A DNA stretch of 64,000 nt, taken from assembly GCA_026929865.2 (NCBI GenBank), contig CM049398.1, positions 15,964,001 through 16,028,000 of the forward strand, in the 5' to 3' direction. The position numbers and the translations under genes were made by a program. The notes beneath the pieces were generated by a model. The model worked only from the letters and a program-made list of their open reading frames with translations. It had not been told where the DNA came from and did not search any database. Source of the DNA: Hyperoplus lanceolatus. Its lineage: Eukaryota > Chordata > Actinopteri > Uranoscopiformes > Ammodytidae. This document shows, piece by piece, positions 31,761 to 57,880 of this stretch. Every line of letters begins with the position of its first letter. Position 1 is the stretch's first letter.

Positions 31761-34741
31761 ATGTACCAGCTCTATGTTTGCGTTCCTGTAGGGCAGGCCT
31801 GTGGGCATGAGAGGCTCTTGATTATGTATGAGAAGATTGTGCTTTATCATGGAAAAAGCCAATTAACTGGGAGTTTTTAATTACATTTCTTATGGTATAC
31901 TGTGCAAAGCCTCCAATCGTCTCTGCAGTCCCTGTCCTGTTTTCTTCCTCCTCTCCCAGAACAGTCGTGGAGGCTAAGGATTAAATCATCAGACAGACAG
32001 GGATAAACTAGAAAGAGAAAGATGCATTCGGGAGTGATCAGACAAACCACAGAACACCCTTCTCTGCTCTTTATACCTCGCATGGTTCCCACAATCCCCA
32101 CCTTCCCTCACCCCGTCCCTCCTTCCGCAGTGACCGCAGAGTGAAACCTGAACCCTGGAATTACAGCGGCTTCACCTCTCCTCCCCAACACTCCCACCCT
32201 CAACAGTGAGAGTGTGAGAGGCGACACAGTCCCGGGCTGCAGCCATTTGTCAATCCAGTGCCTCTCTTTTTTACTTGTAATGAGAGGATGGAAAAACAAG
32301 CAGGGTTCATTCTTCTAGGGGGTTATATAATGTCACCGATCTCTGAGGAAGGGGCTCTCTGTGGGAAGAGTGTCAGCTCACTTTGAGTTTGAGTGTTTGA
32401 GGAAGTGCTGTCTGATGAGTCTGGAAACAGGTTGATTTGGAAAAAAAACTAAAACAAAAAAGGGAGGAAGTTCAATGATTTCTGTTTTTTCTCTCAGCGT
32501 AAGCCATTAGTCTTACATCAAACTGGGCAGTAATTGTTGCCAGATAGTGATGATGAAAAATACATTTCAAAACTAACCTGAATAGGGTATTTGCCTGAAT
32601 GAAGGCCAGGAGCTCATTTTCATTCCAGTGATCACATTTTTTTTTATTATTATTATTATTTCTTTTGACAGCTTGCAGAGACAGGGTGTGGTAAACATGC
32701 ACATATATCCATTGAATACAACTCTTCTTTATGTAAAGTAGAAAATCAAATATCTTCATATGTAAGCTGCCTGTGGGAAAGAACAACTGGCTGAAATCAA
32801 AAAAGACTAAAACTGTATTTAGAGATAGGAAATAGTTTAGACGTTCAGTAGATTTAAACCAGATGATTTTTTGTGAAGTTAGGCCACTATAAGTAGAAAG
32901 AAAGCATACATGTATCTCGACAAACAATTGGCAGGGGGAAATTAAGCTTTGTTAATGTCTAACAATTAGCTTAACTTGTAGAACTGGAAAATTTGCCAAT
33001 ATGATATCAATGTTTTGAGATGAGACTACTCTATACGGACATTGGTGTATTTTTCTAGTCAGGCTGCATTGTTGTTACATGATGATGTAACTTCTCCTAT
33101 AGTTGAGTGAATTACTCCAACAACATTAACCAGTGCCTCTACCTGCCTGGCTAGAATATTCACAACTGTATATTTCAAAATTGGACACTGTTCAACTCAC
33201 TTTGGATTTGGATTTTTTGGATTTAATATTGTCTGTAAAATATATAACATTTATAATGTTTATGTAATTGGACAAAAAAAAACGTGTAGAGCTGTTGGCG
33301 ACTCCATGAAATGGTAAGAGTCCAATACACAAACTAAATGACACACCTGCACTGTGACATGTAGAGGTACCTCGTGAATTTGTTTCTGGATTTGATTTTC
33401 AACATGAATGTTCAGCAAAAGGAGACTTTTTACATAATTTCAAATTTGGCAAAATTCTATTTTTAGTCACACTATACTGTTTAGAGCTAAAATGCAGCCA
33501 AGCTGTAAACTAAAGAAGATGGGCGAGATGAGGTACTCAAACATCTGCCCACTTAAAGGCACCCTCTGACTAACTGTTCCCTCAAACGTCTGCTATACTC
33601 TCTTTGTCTTTCATGAACACACTTCACTTTGTTTTTGCTGCACCTGGTGGCACTCCTTGTGAACCTGACACATACGCACTCAATGTTTTTCAGTTGCTCT
33701 GGTAATTACACACATGCACACACAAACACATATTCAGGTCAGTCAGTTTTTATTTTTTGCTTCTTGCCCAGCCCAAGAACATCATATAATGCCGGAAAAA
33801 CTGGATTTGACCAGCGCTCACCCTTCACCGCTCACTCCCTCCCTGCACATAAACTCAGTGGTGAGGTCAGAGGTGTTGCCTGGACAGCATGCGTAGTAAG
33901 GTTAGGAAGGTGGATTTCAGTCCTGTGACAGGTGAAAATGCTTTCATGTGAATGTTCCCTGAAGGCCTGAGGGCAGCTGAGCTTTAGCTTCTAACTGCCT
34001 AGACCAGAGACTCCACATGCAACACATGTTCACTGGTTATACAACTCTTTATGTTTCACATACTTTCTTTGTGAATTATCAGCCAGTATTAATGATCCTC
34101 GATTGGTTACTCAGATACTTGTTCTTCATAAAGTCAAGAGAGAATTCTTATGACAATGCGCTACATACATAAATAAATGTGACATTAGGCACTAGAGTAG
34201 CTAAGAAATGCATACTACTTGTGTTTTGTTTTTTTCATCTTTAGAACACAAACACAACATGCTTACAACAGCTGTGTGGTCGTCAAAGGCCTGTAAATAT
34301 ACTTCAAGTCAAAGTCATCTTACATCCTATCAGCAAAATGTTCTTGAAGTATTAAAAGTTAGAGTCCTAATTAGGCAGCAGAATGACCCCTATGAGAATC
34401 ATACAGTTATGATACATTTGATGATAGACTTGTCATTCCCTGCCTCTTTACATGTAAGAGGTATTTGGTTGAATTACATAACAAAACGTGTTGGGTTAAT
34501 TTATCTCTAACTATATTTCATATTTCATCAAATTCAAATTGATTCAGTGGATTTTAAAACAAACCAGAAATAATTTAATTAGAAGTAAAAGAGTAGAAAA
34601 ATAAAAATGGCATACTTCAGTAGTTTACAGTTGCTACTTAAAAAGACATAGCCTAGTTTCCACTATTGTATAATTCGATTAATATAAAATGCTGTGCCAT
34701 AAAATGGTAAAATTGTACACTCTAACAGAAAAAATTAGATA
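31761..34741. other. gene-free spacer
   Basis: AT-rich intergenic DNA with no exon, RNA gene or clear repeat terminus recognised. A few moderately GC-balanced stretches (for example 31860-32320) could be regulatory, but nothing specific supports that. Confidence 0.35.
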
Positions 34742-34745
34742 TTAA

Positions 34746-35658
34746 AGCGGCTACGAGTAACATTTAAATATCTTTTAAACAGCCTCATGTTTCCTCTGAT
34801 AATCATAAATTACCTTTAACAGCAAACGAGACCATCAGTGCAAAGAAAGACGTTTTAATATAGTTTTTATTACTGCTTTTGGTCTGGTCGCACACCCAGT
34901 CCGATTTTCGGTTCCCTCGTGCAAGCTCTATGGTCACATATCCGTATTGGTCGCAGATTTCAGTGTGGCGCAGCAACGTGAATTGAGAAGCCTATCCCTC
35001 CAGGTGAGGGAAGGGGAGCGGGAGCCTTGTTTGATACAGTTATTTGTCATCATAATGACTGATAACGGGGCTGAACCATCAAAGAAAAAAAAAGAAAATG
35101 CAATGAAGAAAAGCTAAAAGGGAGAGTGATATAGGCTACGGGGACGAGGGCGTTGCCAAGCAATTTCACGAGAGCGAAACTAGACTGCAGTGTTTACTCC
35201 TAAATGAATGAGCGGTTGGTACTAACACAAAGTTTGCTTTGCTTCACCATCATCAGATAACCATTATCTGAAATAGTCATTATTTACATCAACAACACAA
35301 ACACATTACCTCATCGTGATCCATACTAACTGCCGTCTATCGTTCATTCGCTTTCTGTGAGGAGTCGGACACGTAATCTTTCAGCTCCGTGAGAGAGAGT
35401 AGTTAGCAATCAGCATTGCAATCAGGTGCGTGTGGCAGTGACTGGCATTAGTTCATGCAGTGTCAAAACCACTCTCACGGAGCCGAAAAGAGTCCTCACA
35501 CTTTCAACACACAGACATGCACTATATTGCTCCCTTCTCAGTTCACACTCACGCGCCTGGCACGCGCTAGTAAACAGCTTTGCGACAGCGGGCGTCGTAA
35601 AAATACTACCGCTTTTGTCCAAAGGGGACGCCAACGTGCCATGTTACTCGTAGTGGCT
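34746..35658. mobile_element. TTAA-flanked TIR transposon (piggyBac or Kolobok type)
   Basis: The termini AGCGGCTACGAGTAACAT (left) and its inverted partner AGCCACTACGAGTAACAT (right) match at 16 of 18 bases. Both are bordered by TTAA (34742-34745, 35659-35662), the duplication used by piggyBac and Kolobok superfamilies. 913 bp, with no transposase recognised, so a non-autonomous copy. Confidence 0.75.
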
Positions 35659-36043
35659 TTAATGTTTGTTTAATGGAAATGCTTTTAAATTAGTTATGAA
35701 CACTGTGCTGAATCCTTCAACACTATGAACAGAAATTTAATAGAAACCAAGAAAACTTATTATCATGTCAAATCACACAAGGGAAAAATGTAAGAAGTCA
35801 GTATGTATTGATATGGCACCTTTTAAGAGCAGAACGTCACTTCACAACAACAAAACATGCAAAAACACTATGAAATAGAGGTTATTTTAAAAGAAAATAC
35901 ACAAAGGCAAGTCTATGAGAAAGCACCATCTGTTATTCATATGTATATTAAAGGTATGTTCTAGTCATATGCCCTTGGTGTTGCTGGGAGCTAATTAAGC
36001 TCCCCCTTGCTCCCTGTGTCTCCTGGCCTGCTCAGTCCGGTTT

Positions 36044-36044
<1 letters not shown>

Positions 36045-36117
<73 letters not shown>
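36045..36117. repeat. (GT)n microsatellite
   Basis: About 36 GT units in the znf296-capn12 spacer. Confidence 0.95.
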
Positions 36118-36118
<1 letters not shown>

Positions 36119-36540
36119 TGAGTGATGCGGCAGAAAACGGGCTGGGACAAAGCCGGTTAACCAGCAGGGAGAGTAAGAGGGGCCCGGGGCCCGCTGGTGC
36201 CGGGGTCGTGGGATCAGAGCAGGTCATGGAGTTGTGGGAGTGTCTGAACAGCCCTCTGACCTTTGTCACTGAGGCTTCCTATAATCCTGTCCTCAAAGAC
36301 CATACGGACATAATGGACAGCCCATGAATGGAGTTAAATGGTGACCATTAGACGGATCTGTGTCGCTATTCTTCTTTTTTGTTTAGTCCTGGTCAGTCTC
36401 ACGTTTTCCGGGCTAATCAGGCGTGTGATGTAGGAATGGCTGGAGACGCCTCGAGAGTCCTGGAGTGAGCACCCCGGGACAACAGTTTACTGGAGATGGT
36501 TATCCACCTAGATTTTTAATGAATGACACAACCCAATAAG
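36118..36540. promoter_or_regulatory. candidate conserved non-coding block
   Basis: A GC-balanced, non-repetitive stretch between a (GT)n tract and AT-rich spacer, containing cctctgacctttgtcactgagg, ggctaatcagg and ttttaatgaatgac motifs. No coding frame with splice sites is seen. The suggestion of an enhancer rests on composition alone. Confidence 0.22.
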
Positions 36541-38318
36541 GAGCAGAAGGATACGGGTGAGGAAGAGGGGGGACGTTAATTGGATGTCCACTTCAGATTA
36601 TTTGAGTCCCAAGTAGAGTTCACAAGTGGTGTGCACAGGATGAGGCCCAAGCACCCTTTTCCGAAAGCTGTTAGGTAGGTAACCTAGTTGAACAACAATG
36701 CGCCCTTATGAATAGTCCATTACACCTGCGTCACACAAAGGACGTCCCTCTTCAGACATTAAATCTCATATTTGGTGTTAGGCAAACATTTTATGGAAAC
36801 AACTTCAGTATAAGTAGTTATCAAAAAGTAAATAAAGCACCCTTCATAAAGCCTTTATACATTGTAGCTGATGGCTTTATTAATATTTTTTGGTACAGTC
36901 TTTATAAACAACTTACTTTATAAACCATAAGGACAATGTTTAGGTTGTGTCTGGCTGGTGAGCCAATATTAGACTTTCTAATAACCCATCAACTCAAAGA
37001 ACTAAAAGACAAAGACATGCTCTTCATTGGCTCATAAATGATCTACAAAGCATTTTGTAAATGATATATTGACATTAATAAAGCCTTAAATCATTGATCA
37101 AGAATGACAAAATCAGCATATCGTTAATTACAAAATAAATGAAAGCAAAATGAAAGCACACTAAATCCTCCCCAGAAACTCTGCTGCAAAGCAGAATCAG
37201 TGCCAAGGCCAGTGTCACAGTGACGGTCTCTCCCTCCAAAACACACCAAATTGATTCACAGTTAAAGGTTCTCCCAAAATATTTAATCTGAATGCTGCTC
37301 CCTGCATTTACATTTAGATCAATGCAGAAAATCTGCATTGTCACGAAACTGGTTTTCAGTTTGTGTTGTTCATTGCCGTGATATTAAAACACTAATAACA
37401 ACACATTGTTAACAGATCAGAGGTTATGATAAACATTGTACATGCATCTTTACAATTAAAAACGGTGTCCTTTACTGTCTGATGTTTGCGTGGTGTACAA
37501 TTCTGGCATCTTTATTAGGAGACCATTGACTGGAAGGTAAGAAGAAATTATTTTTATTGAGTAAATCAAAACTGAAACTGTAAAAGTTGGATAAATTCAT
37601 ACTTTTTTAAACATTTGATACAGCACGCATAAGTTATATCAGACATGAACCTACATTAGAATGAAAGTAAATTCTAGTCTCGCTGGCGGATCTTTACAAA
37701 GTGATCTTCCTCACTGGGAGTTGAACAGACCTGGAGTTCACCCAGGATGTTTTCCAAAATGCATATTCATTATCATTATCATGACCACAATTTACAAAAA
37801 AAAAACTAACACAGTAGATGTGATGATTTGTGGTCAGGTACCTTTGTATGGAGTACACTGACACCTAGCGTCGGTTTTAGGAAACTGACAACTCTTTTCT
37901 AAGCAGCATCCAATACAGACCTCTGTAGTTATATATTTGTTTCTGAATGTGTTTGATCAATTAATATAATCCTTACAGGAAATTTCAGATGTTTGCTATG
38001 TGTGGTCTTCTGTCATCAGACACACACATCAGACATCACAAAGGCAATGATAAAAATATAACTAAAAAGTTAAAAAAATATATATATATTTTTGTATAGC
38101 CTACACACGAAGCTTGTTGTGCGTCTGTAAATTCCTAATGGTGTTCTTCAAAGTTTCATGAAAATGCAAAATAAAACTAAAAATACAAGAATTACAACAT
38201 TTTGGAGAGTTTCTTTTGTGGCTTTGGCAAATGCAATTATTTTTCTAAAGTCCCTGTATAATTGTCTAGTGAGGCTATTTGTTGCGTTTTTCTTGAGGCC
38301 TAATTGTAGCTTATTGCC
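36541..38318. other. gene-free spacer upstream of capn12
   Basis: AT-rich DNA with no recognised exon or transposon terminus. Confidence 0.35.
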
Positions 38319-38329
38319 TCTCTTTCTCT

Positions 38330-38376
<47 letters not shown>
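38319..38376. repeat. (CT)n / CTTT polypyrimidine tract
   Basis: A pyrimidine-only run (ctctttctctttctc then about 19 CT units) about 195 bp upstream of the capn12 TATA-like motif. Confidence 0.9.
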
Positions 38377-38380
<4 letters not shown>

Positions 38381-38570
38381 GAGGATAATAGTAGTGATGG
38401 ATGAACAATAAATAAGGTGAGATCAAAGAGGCCGCTGGCACCTTGTCATTACTCTGACTCCAGCTCTCCGCGGCTCCCGGGGCTTTGCATACCTAAATGG
38501 GCTGTGCAGAGCCGGGGAGGCGCTCCAAGGTGGGCCCTCGCTGTCTGAGGTGGGTGTGCGCTTCCATCTG

Positions 38571-38644
38571 TATTTAAGCAACCGACTGCTCCTGCGTCTT
38601 GCACCTCGGATGTAGAATTGTAACTGTGTGCATTCACTGACAGC
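38571..38644 (+). promoter_or_regulatory. capn12: capn12 core promoter and 5'UTR
   Basis: A TATA-like TATTTAAG occurs at 38571-38578, 67-74 nt before the ATG. The ATG is in good Kozak context (gacagcATGG) and opens MASKQRG, continuous with the calpain fold. A GC-rich stretch precedes the TATA-like motif and a (CT)n tract lies about 200 bp upstream. The start site is inferred. Confidence 0.5.
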
Positions 38645-51928
<13,284 letters not shown>

Positions 51929-52415
51929 AAAACCTTTGGAAAGAGGATTCTCCATCATAAGACCCTGCTGAGCTACAGTCTGCTGTCACTTTTGAAACAT
52001 AAACTGCATTTTAAAACTTTTCTTCCATGTCATCATAACACAACAACATCTATATCAATGATTCATCTCGCACCATTTTCATACTTGTGGCTATAGCCTT
52101 GAAAAAGGTTCATGGTCCTGCTTTAATGTCATTATAGGAAAACCGGATCGCACAATGAAACTCAGTTGTAGCCCCCTCAACGCTACACATGATGCAGAAG
52201 AGTATAAAACGTATATTTAAGTATTTGAATTAGAATATAAAAAAATTACAAAATGGAACAAAGAAGATCAAATGAATATAGGAAGAAATTAAAAGAAAAA
52301 CTACACAAACTATATGTGCATGATCCGCTGACTAATTTAATTTTTATGCAATACAGGTATGAGTTTAAAAGTGTGGTTATTCCCTTTGTCTTTCTTATAT
52401 TTTTGTTCTATTAAA

Positions 52416-52421
52416 AATAAA
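52416..52421 (+). promoter_or_regulatory. capn12: candidate capn12 polyadenylation signal
   Basis: AATAAA 488 nt after the capn12 stop in AT-rich sequence. It is the first canonical hexamer I noted downstream of the stop, and it lies just before a 144-nt (CA)n tract. Transcript evidence would be needed to be sure of use. Confidence 0.4.
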
Positions 52422-52540
52422 TAGACTCCACAATTTATTTTTAAATCAAAATTTAGCCATGAATGAAATGGTACACATAACAAAACTGTTGTTACACAAC
52501 TGAAAGTTTGGTCATCCATGCATGTGCATACCATGGGTAT

Positions 52541-52687
<147 letters not shown>

Positions 52688-53059
52688 CATAGTGAGTATT
52701 GCCTGCCTCACTAAGGGTGTGAGGGTGATGTCTCAGCAGCTCTACACGCAACGTCTCTATTCTTATCGCACTGACGCCACGTACAGCGTCAACACACACT
52801 CGCCTCCTCCTCCTCTACGTTCCCTCACTCCCTTCATCCATCTCTCCCTCCCTCCCCCTCATGTTCTCACTAGTGTCTGAGTCTCACAATATGCATCCTC
52901 CTCCTCCTCCGTTACACGCTGGCTGCTCCTTCGCATACTCACACACACACACACGCACACACAGATCCTTGCACACACACACACACACAATATCCCAGAG
53001 CCAGATAATGTCCTTCTTCTACACACGCCACTATTAATAGCATATTTGCACACACACAG

Positions 53060-54600
53060 TTACAACTTCCTGTTCAGTGCACACAGGTTGTCCTCGGCAA
53101 CCATCCGTCCACATTGTGATAGAGAGAAGTAGACGAATGGAGAGAGAGAGCCAATAGATTCATCTAAGTGTTGGCTCCGACTCCGACACATCTACCTGCT
53201 TTATTATTTAATTTGTAAATTTTCCCAGACCCCATGCCTCCTACAGTTGGTGGATCAGCTCTGCAGGAGGCTCACCACTGTGGCAGCTGTTGTCTATTAA
53301 ATGAGGATTTTTAAGGCCTCACAGGACTCACAGTAAAGGAACAAGAGTCTACAGCCATGTTAGCTCTTCTTACGCTATCTTGCACACATTGACAAATATT
53401 AACATGGACGTTTAGCAAGTATAATGTTTCAAATCCATAATTAAAAATGTCATAGATTAAAAAATGTATAACAAATTAAAAAATGTGTACAACATAGTAT
53501 GCCAATCCATCCAATAATTATTGAGGTATTTCAGTCTTGACAAAATGGGACTGACAACAAAATTGCCATTCCTAGAGAGTCAATCTGCTCTAGCAGTTGA
53601 AAAAAACAAATAAACAACATTTCCCTACCTTGAATCTTACCACTATGACAAACCTCAACCCTTAATCAAACAAACTCTAAAAAAGTCCTTAAAATTAGCT
53701 TAAAAAACACCAACATTAGGACTGCCAAAATGACACGACATTGAATTTCAAAAATTATTATGAACACAACTGGATTGTTGAGCTTTTACATAAACAGAAC
53801 TGAAATCTTGATTTGTGACCTTGTGATTAATACAAGGTCAAACATTTACATGGCACATATAGAAAACATTGTGCCCAAACAAGGCATTTGTTTGTTTGTC
53901 TTATTGTTTTTGTATTGGAAAAAAAAGAGAATGGGAGTTTTTTTTTCTACTTACCAACAAAATAACCCTTTAACGACACAGTGAAAATGGATCTCTACAA
54001 ATCACAATAATTGTACCTCCTGCCTCCTACAGATGCACGCAGTGGCGTGCAAAACAATAAAAGACAAAAGAAATCACTCATATTTCAAAGGGGTAAACTA
54101 AAAATACAGAATACGACATGGGAGATATTTCTGGAGAAGTTCATTTTTCTGTGGATGTGGAAAACAGTCTCTTTGTCTTCCTAAAACTGGAAAATATTTA
54201 ATCATTTACTTCATAATTACTTATTGACACATTATAAGGACATTTAAAGAGTTTATTAATATACAGTACTTGTCAACACCACTTACAACTTATCTTTTTT
54301 ATGTTATTACAACTGTGTTTTGCAATGTTTATATAGAGTTTGGGTGTTACTCAAACTCAAAATGGATGGTCGATGGGTATTATATCTCCTCATATGGACC
54401 TCATAAGGGTTTTAATTTAACAAAACACAATTGGACGGCGGAGCACCATCAGATCAGAAGAAAGAGAAACAGTTTGTGTCTCATGTGCTAGGATGTGACT
54501 GTAAACCATGCCCCCCTCCCACATAGAGAGTTTTTTTTTCTGTGTCTGTTAATTTGTTTTTCTACTCAGCGGCTGTGCTCATCCTTCCACCTGCTCTTCT
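53060..54600. other. gene-free spacer downstream of capn12
   Basis: AT-rich intergenic DNA. No exon, RNA gene or transposon terminus recognised. Confidence 0.35.
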
Positions 54601-54619
54601 CTTCCCTCCCTCCCTCCCC

Positions 54620-55070
54620 CCTGTCCTGTGGGATGTGATGATGCTCTGAAAGGATTGGCGTCTGTTCTTGGAGGTGCTGCCTGGTATTTTTATGCCACAG
54701 CGGCGGGGGCTGGCTTCAGGAATAGTGCCGCAGTTGGAGATAATAGTAAGGACTGGGATGATTTGCGAAATGTGAGATTTTTAAGCCATTGTGTGTAGAC
54801 AGGAGGGAGACCAGGGAGAATTGCGTAAGTTGGCTCCCTGGCTGCAAATTTTAGCCTGAGCCTCGCTTACGCATAGATTTGATGAGTTGTGCAATCTCAG
54901 TCGTCAGAGATGGGGTATTTAAAGACATGAGTGTGTGTTGGCATGGGACGTAGGGTGTATTTATCGTGGGAGTTTATTTACAAGTCGTGAAGGATGATAA
55001 TTTGATGCAAAGAGCAGCATTTGCATCAGCAGCACAACACCTCTCCCCCTTCACTCTGGCCTCTGTTCCT
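54620..55070. promoter_or_regulatory. candidate conserved non-coding block
   Basis: Non-repetitive, balanced sequence in a poor neighbourhood, with tgatgcaaagagcagcatttgcat (octamer-like, 55002-55026), paired gcgtaag / cttacgc motifs and tatttatcgtggg. No splice-flanked frame. Enhancer function is only a suggestion. Confidence 0.28.
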
Positions 55071-55226
55071 CATCCTGTTGATGCTGGTGGTTTGTAATAG
55101 TCAGTAGCCACTTTTACACAGAGATTGTGGCATATTGACGGAACAACATCACTCCAATATGCCGGCTTTGCTTGCTTCTGTGTTATTTACACAGAACCAA
55201 GCAACGCCGGCCTGCTGGCGCATCAG

Positions 55227-56489
55227 TAGCCCCTTTTACACAGCGCTCCGGAATGAAAGAGGTGCTTGTAAACAGCGTCAGGTGTGACGTAAACATTTAG
55301 CACCGCGCCGGTCAGCTGCTTTACAACAACACTGGCCAGTGAATTGAGTGCAGAAGTGCTGGAGCTTGCAGTAAGAGGGCCGTATTTTACTGTCCCCACG
55401 ATGTGCCAGTTGATCTCGCTACGCGCTGAGTCCAACATCACTGGGACTGTTAACCGAACTGACAAAATCAATCCGCTCACTGCTTCACCTCTGTGTCTGT
55501 GTCTGTGTGTGTTTGTGTGACAGGTTGTCTGTGAGCGATTCTCTTTGTGATGGCAGTGCTCTGCCATTCAGACATAGCCTACACATACACATACACAGTG
55601 TGTGAAGTCACGTTACTGTAGACAGAAATAAAGTGTGGATATACGCTCAAACGTAAGGATAATAATAGCGGCGGCAATCCGGTCGCAGACTAGCTTAGCA
55701 TAGCAATAGCTTTCCTACTTCATTGTACAACTTTCCCCGGGCAGAAATAGACTCATAAACTCTGCAAAATGAAGCGCGGGTTTGGATTGAGCAGCGGACT
55801 TTATGAACAGCTAGATTATACGTCGTTCCTTTTATTTGGTGATTTTTACGGGACATCAGGCCGCCGTGTCTGTGTGTGTTTGTGTGACAGGTTGGCTGTG
55901 AGCGAGTCTCTTTGTGAGGGCAAAGATCTGCCAATCAGACATACACATACACATGCACACAGTGTGTGAAGTCACGTTACTGTAGGCAGAAATAAAGTGT
56001 GGATATACGCTCAGATTTAGGAAAATAATAGCGGCGGCAATCCGGTCGCAGCCTAGCTTAGCCTAGCCTAGCTTTCCCATTGTACAACTTTCAGAAATAG
56101 ACTCATACACTCTGCAAAATGAAGCGTGACCTTATGACCAGCTAGATTATACGCCGTTCCTTTCATTTGGTGATTTTTCCGGGACATGAGGCCGCTGTGG
56201 TTAATGTTAAACACACATCCTTCAACTACTAACATGGTCGCATGTTTAGAACGTAGGCTATGGAACGTCAAACGCCCCCCTGTTTTGCAACAACAAGCTG
56301 GCTGCATTTAAACAGAGAGGCGGAACTGATTGTGTCGGGAATCTTACTACCCCCCGAAGTAGTAAAATTCCCGGAACAATCTCTCGCACCTTTCTTCCCT
56401 CGTTCCGCAACGGTCGCATTTATACAGCAGGGCGAAGGGCCGAAATTCCAGCATATTCCCGGCTTTCACTGGCTGTGTAAAAGGGGCTA
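55227..56489. mobile_element. TIR DNA transposon with internal tandem duplication
   Basis: An 18-bp perfect terminal inverted repeat, tagccccttttacacagc (55227-55244; inverted at 56472-56489). A degenerate copy of the same terminus lies just outside at 55104-55121. Internally, a block of about 365 bp is present twice in tandem (about 55495-55862 and 55863-56196), sharing for example gtgaagtcacgttactgta and gcggcggcaatccggtcgca. The target duplication is unclear (TA at most). No transposase frame. Confidence 0.7.
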
Positions 56490-57418
56490 GTGGTAACTAG
56501 GCGTTTTAAAGTTAATGACTGTGATGTTACATCTCACTGAAACTCTTTTTACTACAACTATTACTTCTGGTCCAACATTATAACATGAATGAACTTAGGC
56601 AACACAGGGACTTTCAGGTTAATGAATTGATTTTTAACCTTTCTATTTCACATCTGCATCCACTTGTGTAGATGTCTGTTTGGGATGTTTTTACATTGTA
56701 TAAACATCTTAAACTAAGGTTGAAATCTCCCGTTTTGTTTCATGCTAACATACTTTTGTGATCCATGGCAAGTTTGCAACTTGTATTTGATATCATTGAC
56801 CTGAGCACATACAATTGTTTTTTGAGTTTTAAAAAAATAAGAAAAATGTAATGTTTGGATTATTGTGACTATAATAAATGTTATAACAATGAACCGTAAT
56901 ACTTTATAAGACAATATACAAGGTTGTGCAATTAATTAATTATATGATAACGAATGCTAATTATAATAGTACACACCAATAGAAATGCTGAACAACCAGT
57001 CGACATGTGCGCAGAGAGGAGGAATGTGCAAACCTAAACATCAAGCTGAGACGTTCGTGCCTGCGGTTAACTAATGCCTCCCAGCAAAAACATGTTTGAA
57101 ATTCCTTTCCGTTCTCGAACATTGTGTCACCATCAGGTCCGTTATGGTGAGTTTGCTTGTTTACTTATTGTACGCAAATGTGGTTTTCAAATTCCTCGTG
57201 ATGATCATTTGCACAGTTTACATTACAATAGCTGGCCGGTTGACAGATGTGTCAAACCTTACTGTGACTTTAAATCTTGTGAGCACAATATTTTGAGAAT
57301 GCATTGATTAATAAGATTTTGGAGGCCAAGGGTTACTGTGACCTTACATATTGTGAGGTCGCAGTGACCTGGCACCATATTGTAGTTTCTTAGGAGCTTT
57401 AAAGGCGGCAGTGGCTTT

Positions 57419-57656
57419 GGGCGGCAGTGGCGAAGTGGATAGGGAGTTTGCCTCTGGAGTGCAGGGTCAGAGGTTCGATTCCCCGCCTACCCACATGTCG
57501 AAGTGTCCCTGTGCAAGACACAGAACCCCAAATTGCTCCCGATGGTTCAGACAGCGCCTTGCATGGCAGCTACTGCCATCGGTGTTTGAGTGTATGTATA
57601 AAATGTGTATTGTGAAGCGCCTTGTGACCCTGGTCTGTGAAGGGCGCTATATAAAT
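57419..57656 (+). mobile_element. tRNA-derived SINE
   Basis: The head ggcggcagtggcgaagtgga resembles a tRNA 5' half with an A-box region, and gaggttcgattccccgcc is a B box. A body follows (gtgtccctgtgcaagacacag..., ttgctcccgatgg), then a LINE-like 3' tail gaagcgccttgtgaccctgg ending gcgctatataaataaa. It terminates in the short tandem repeat (ACTT)n. Structure and order are those of a fish SINE; no separate functional tRNA is inferred. Confidence 0.8.
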
Positions 57657-57684
57657 AAAGCTTACTTACTTACTTACTTACTTA
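57657..57684. repeat. (ACTT)n tail of the SINE
   Basis: About six ACTT units directly following the SINE 3' end (gcttacttacttactta...). Confidence 0.8.
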
Positions 57685-57776
57685 AAGCATACCACCAATG
57701 TACTTTAGTTACTTGTAAGTCTTTAATAGCCTATGTTTATAAATCTAACTTTAATAAATTATAGTTATGGACATAC

Positions 57777-57880
<104 letters not shown>

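Noticed and set aside
57419-57490. Possible tRNA gene with B box
   Set aside because: It continues directly into a SINE body and a LINE-like 3' tail with (ACTT)n, so it is the tRNA-derived head of a SINE.
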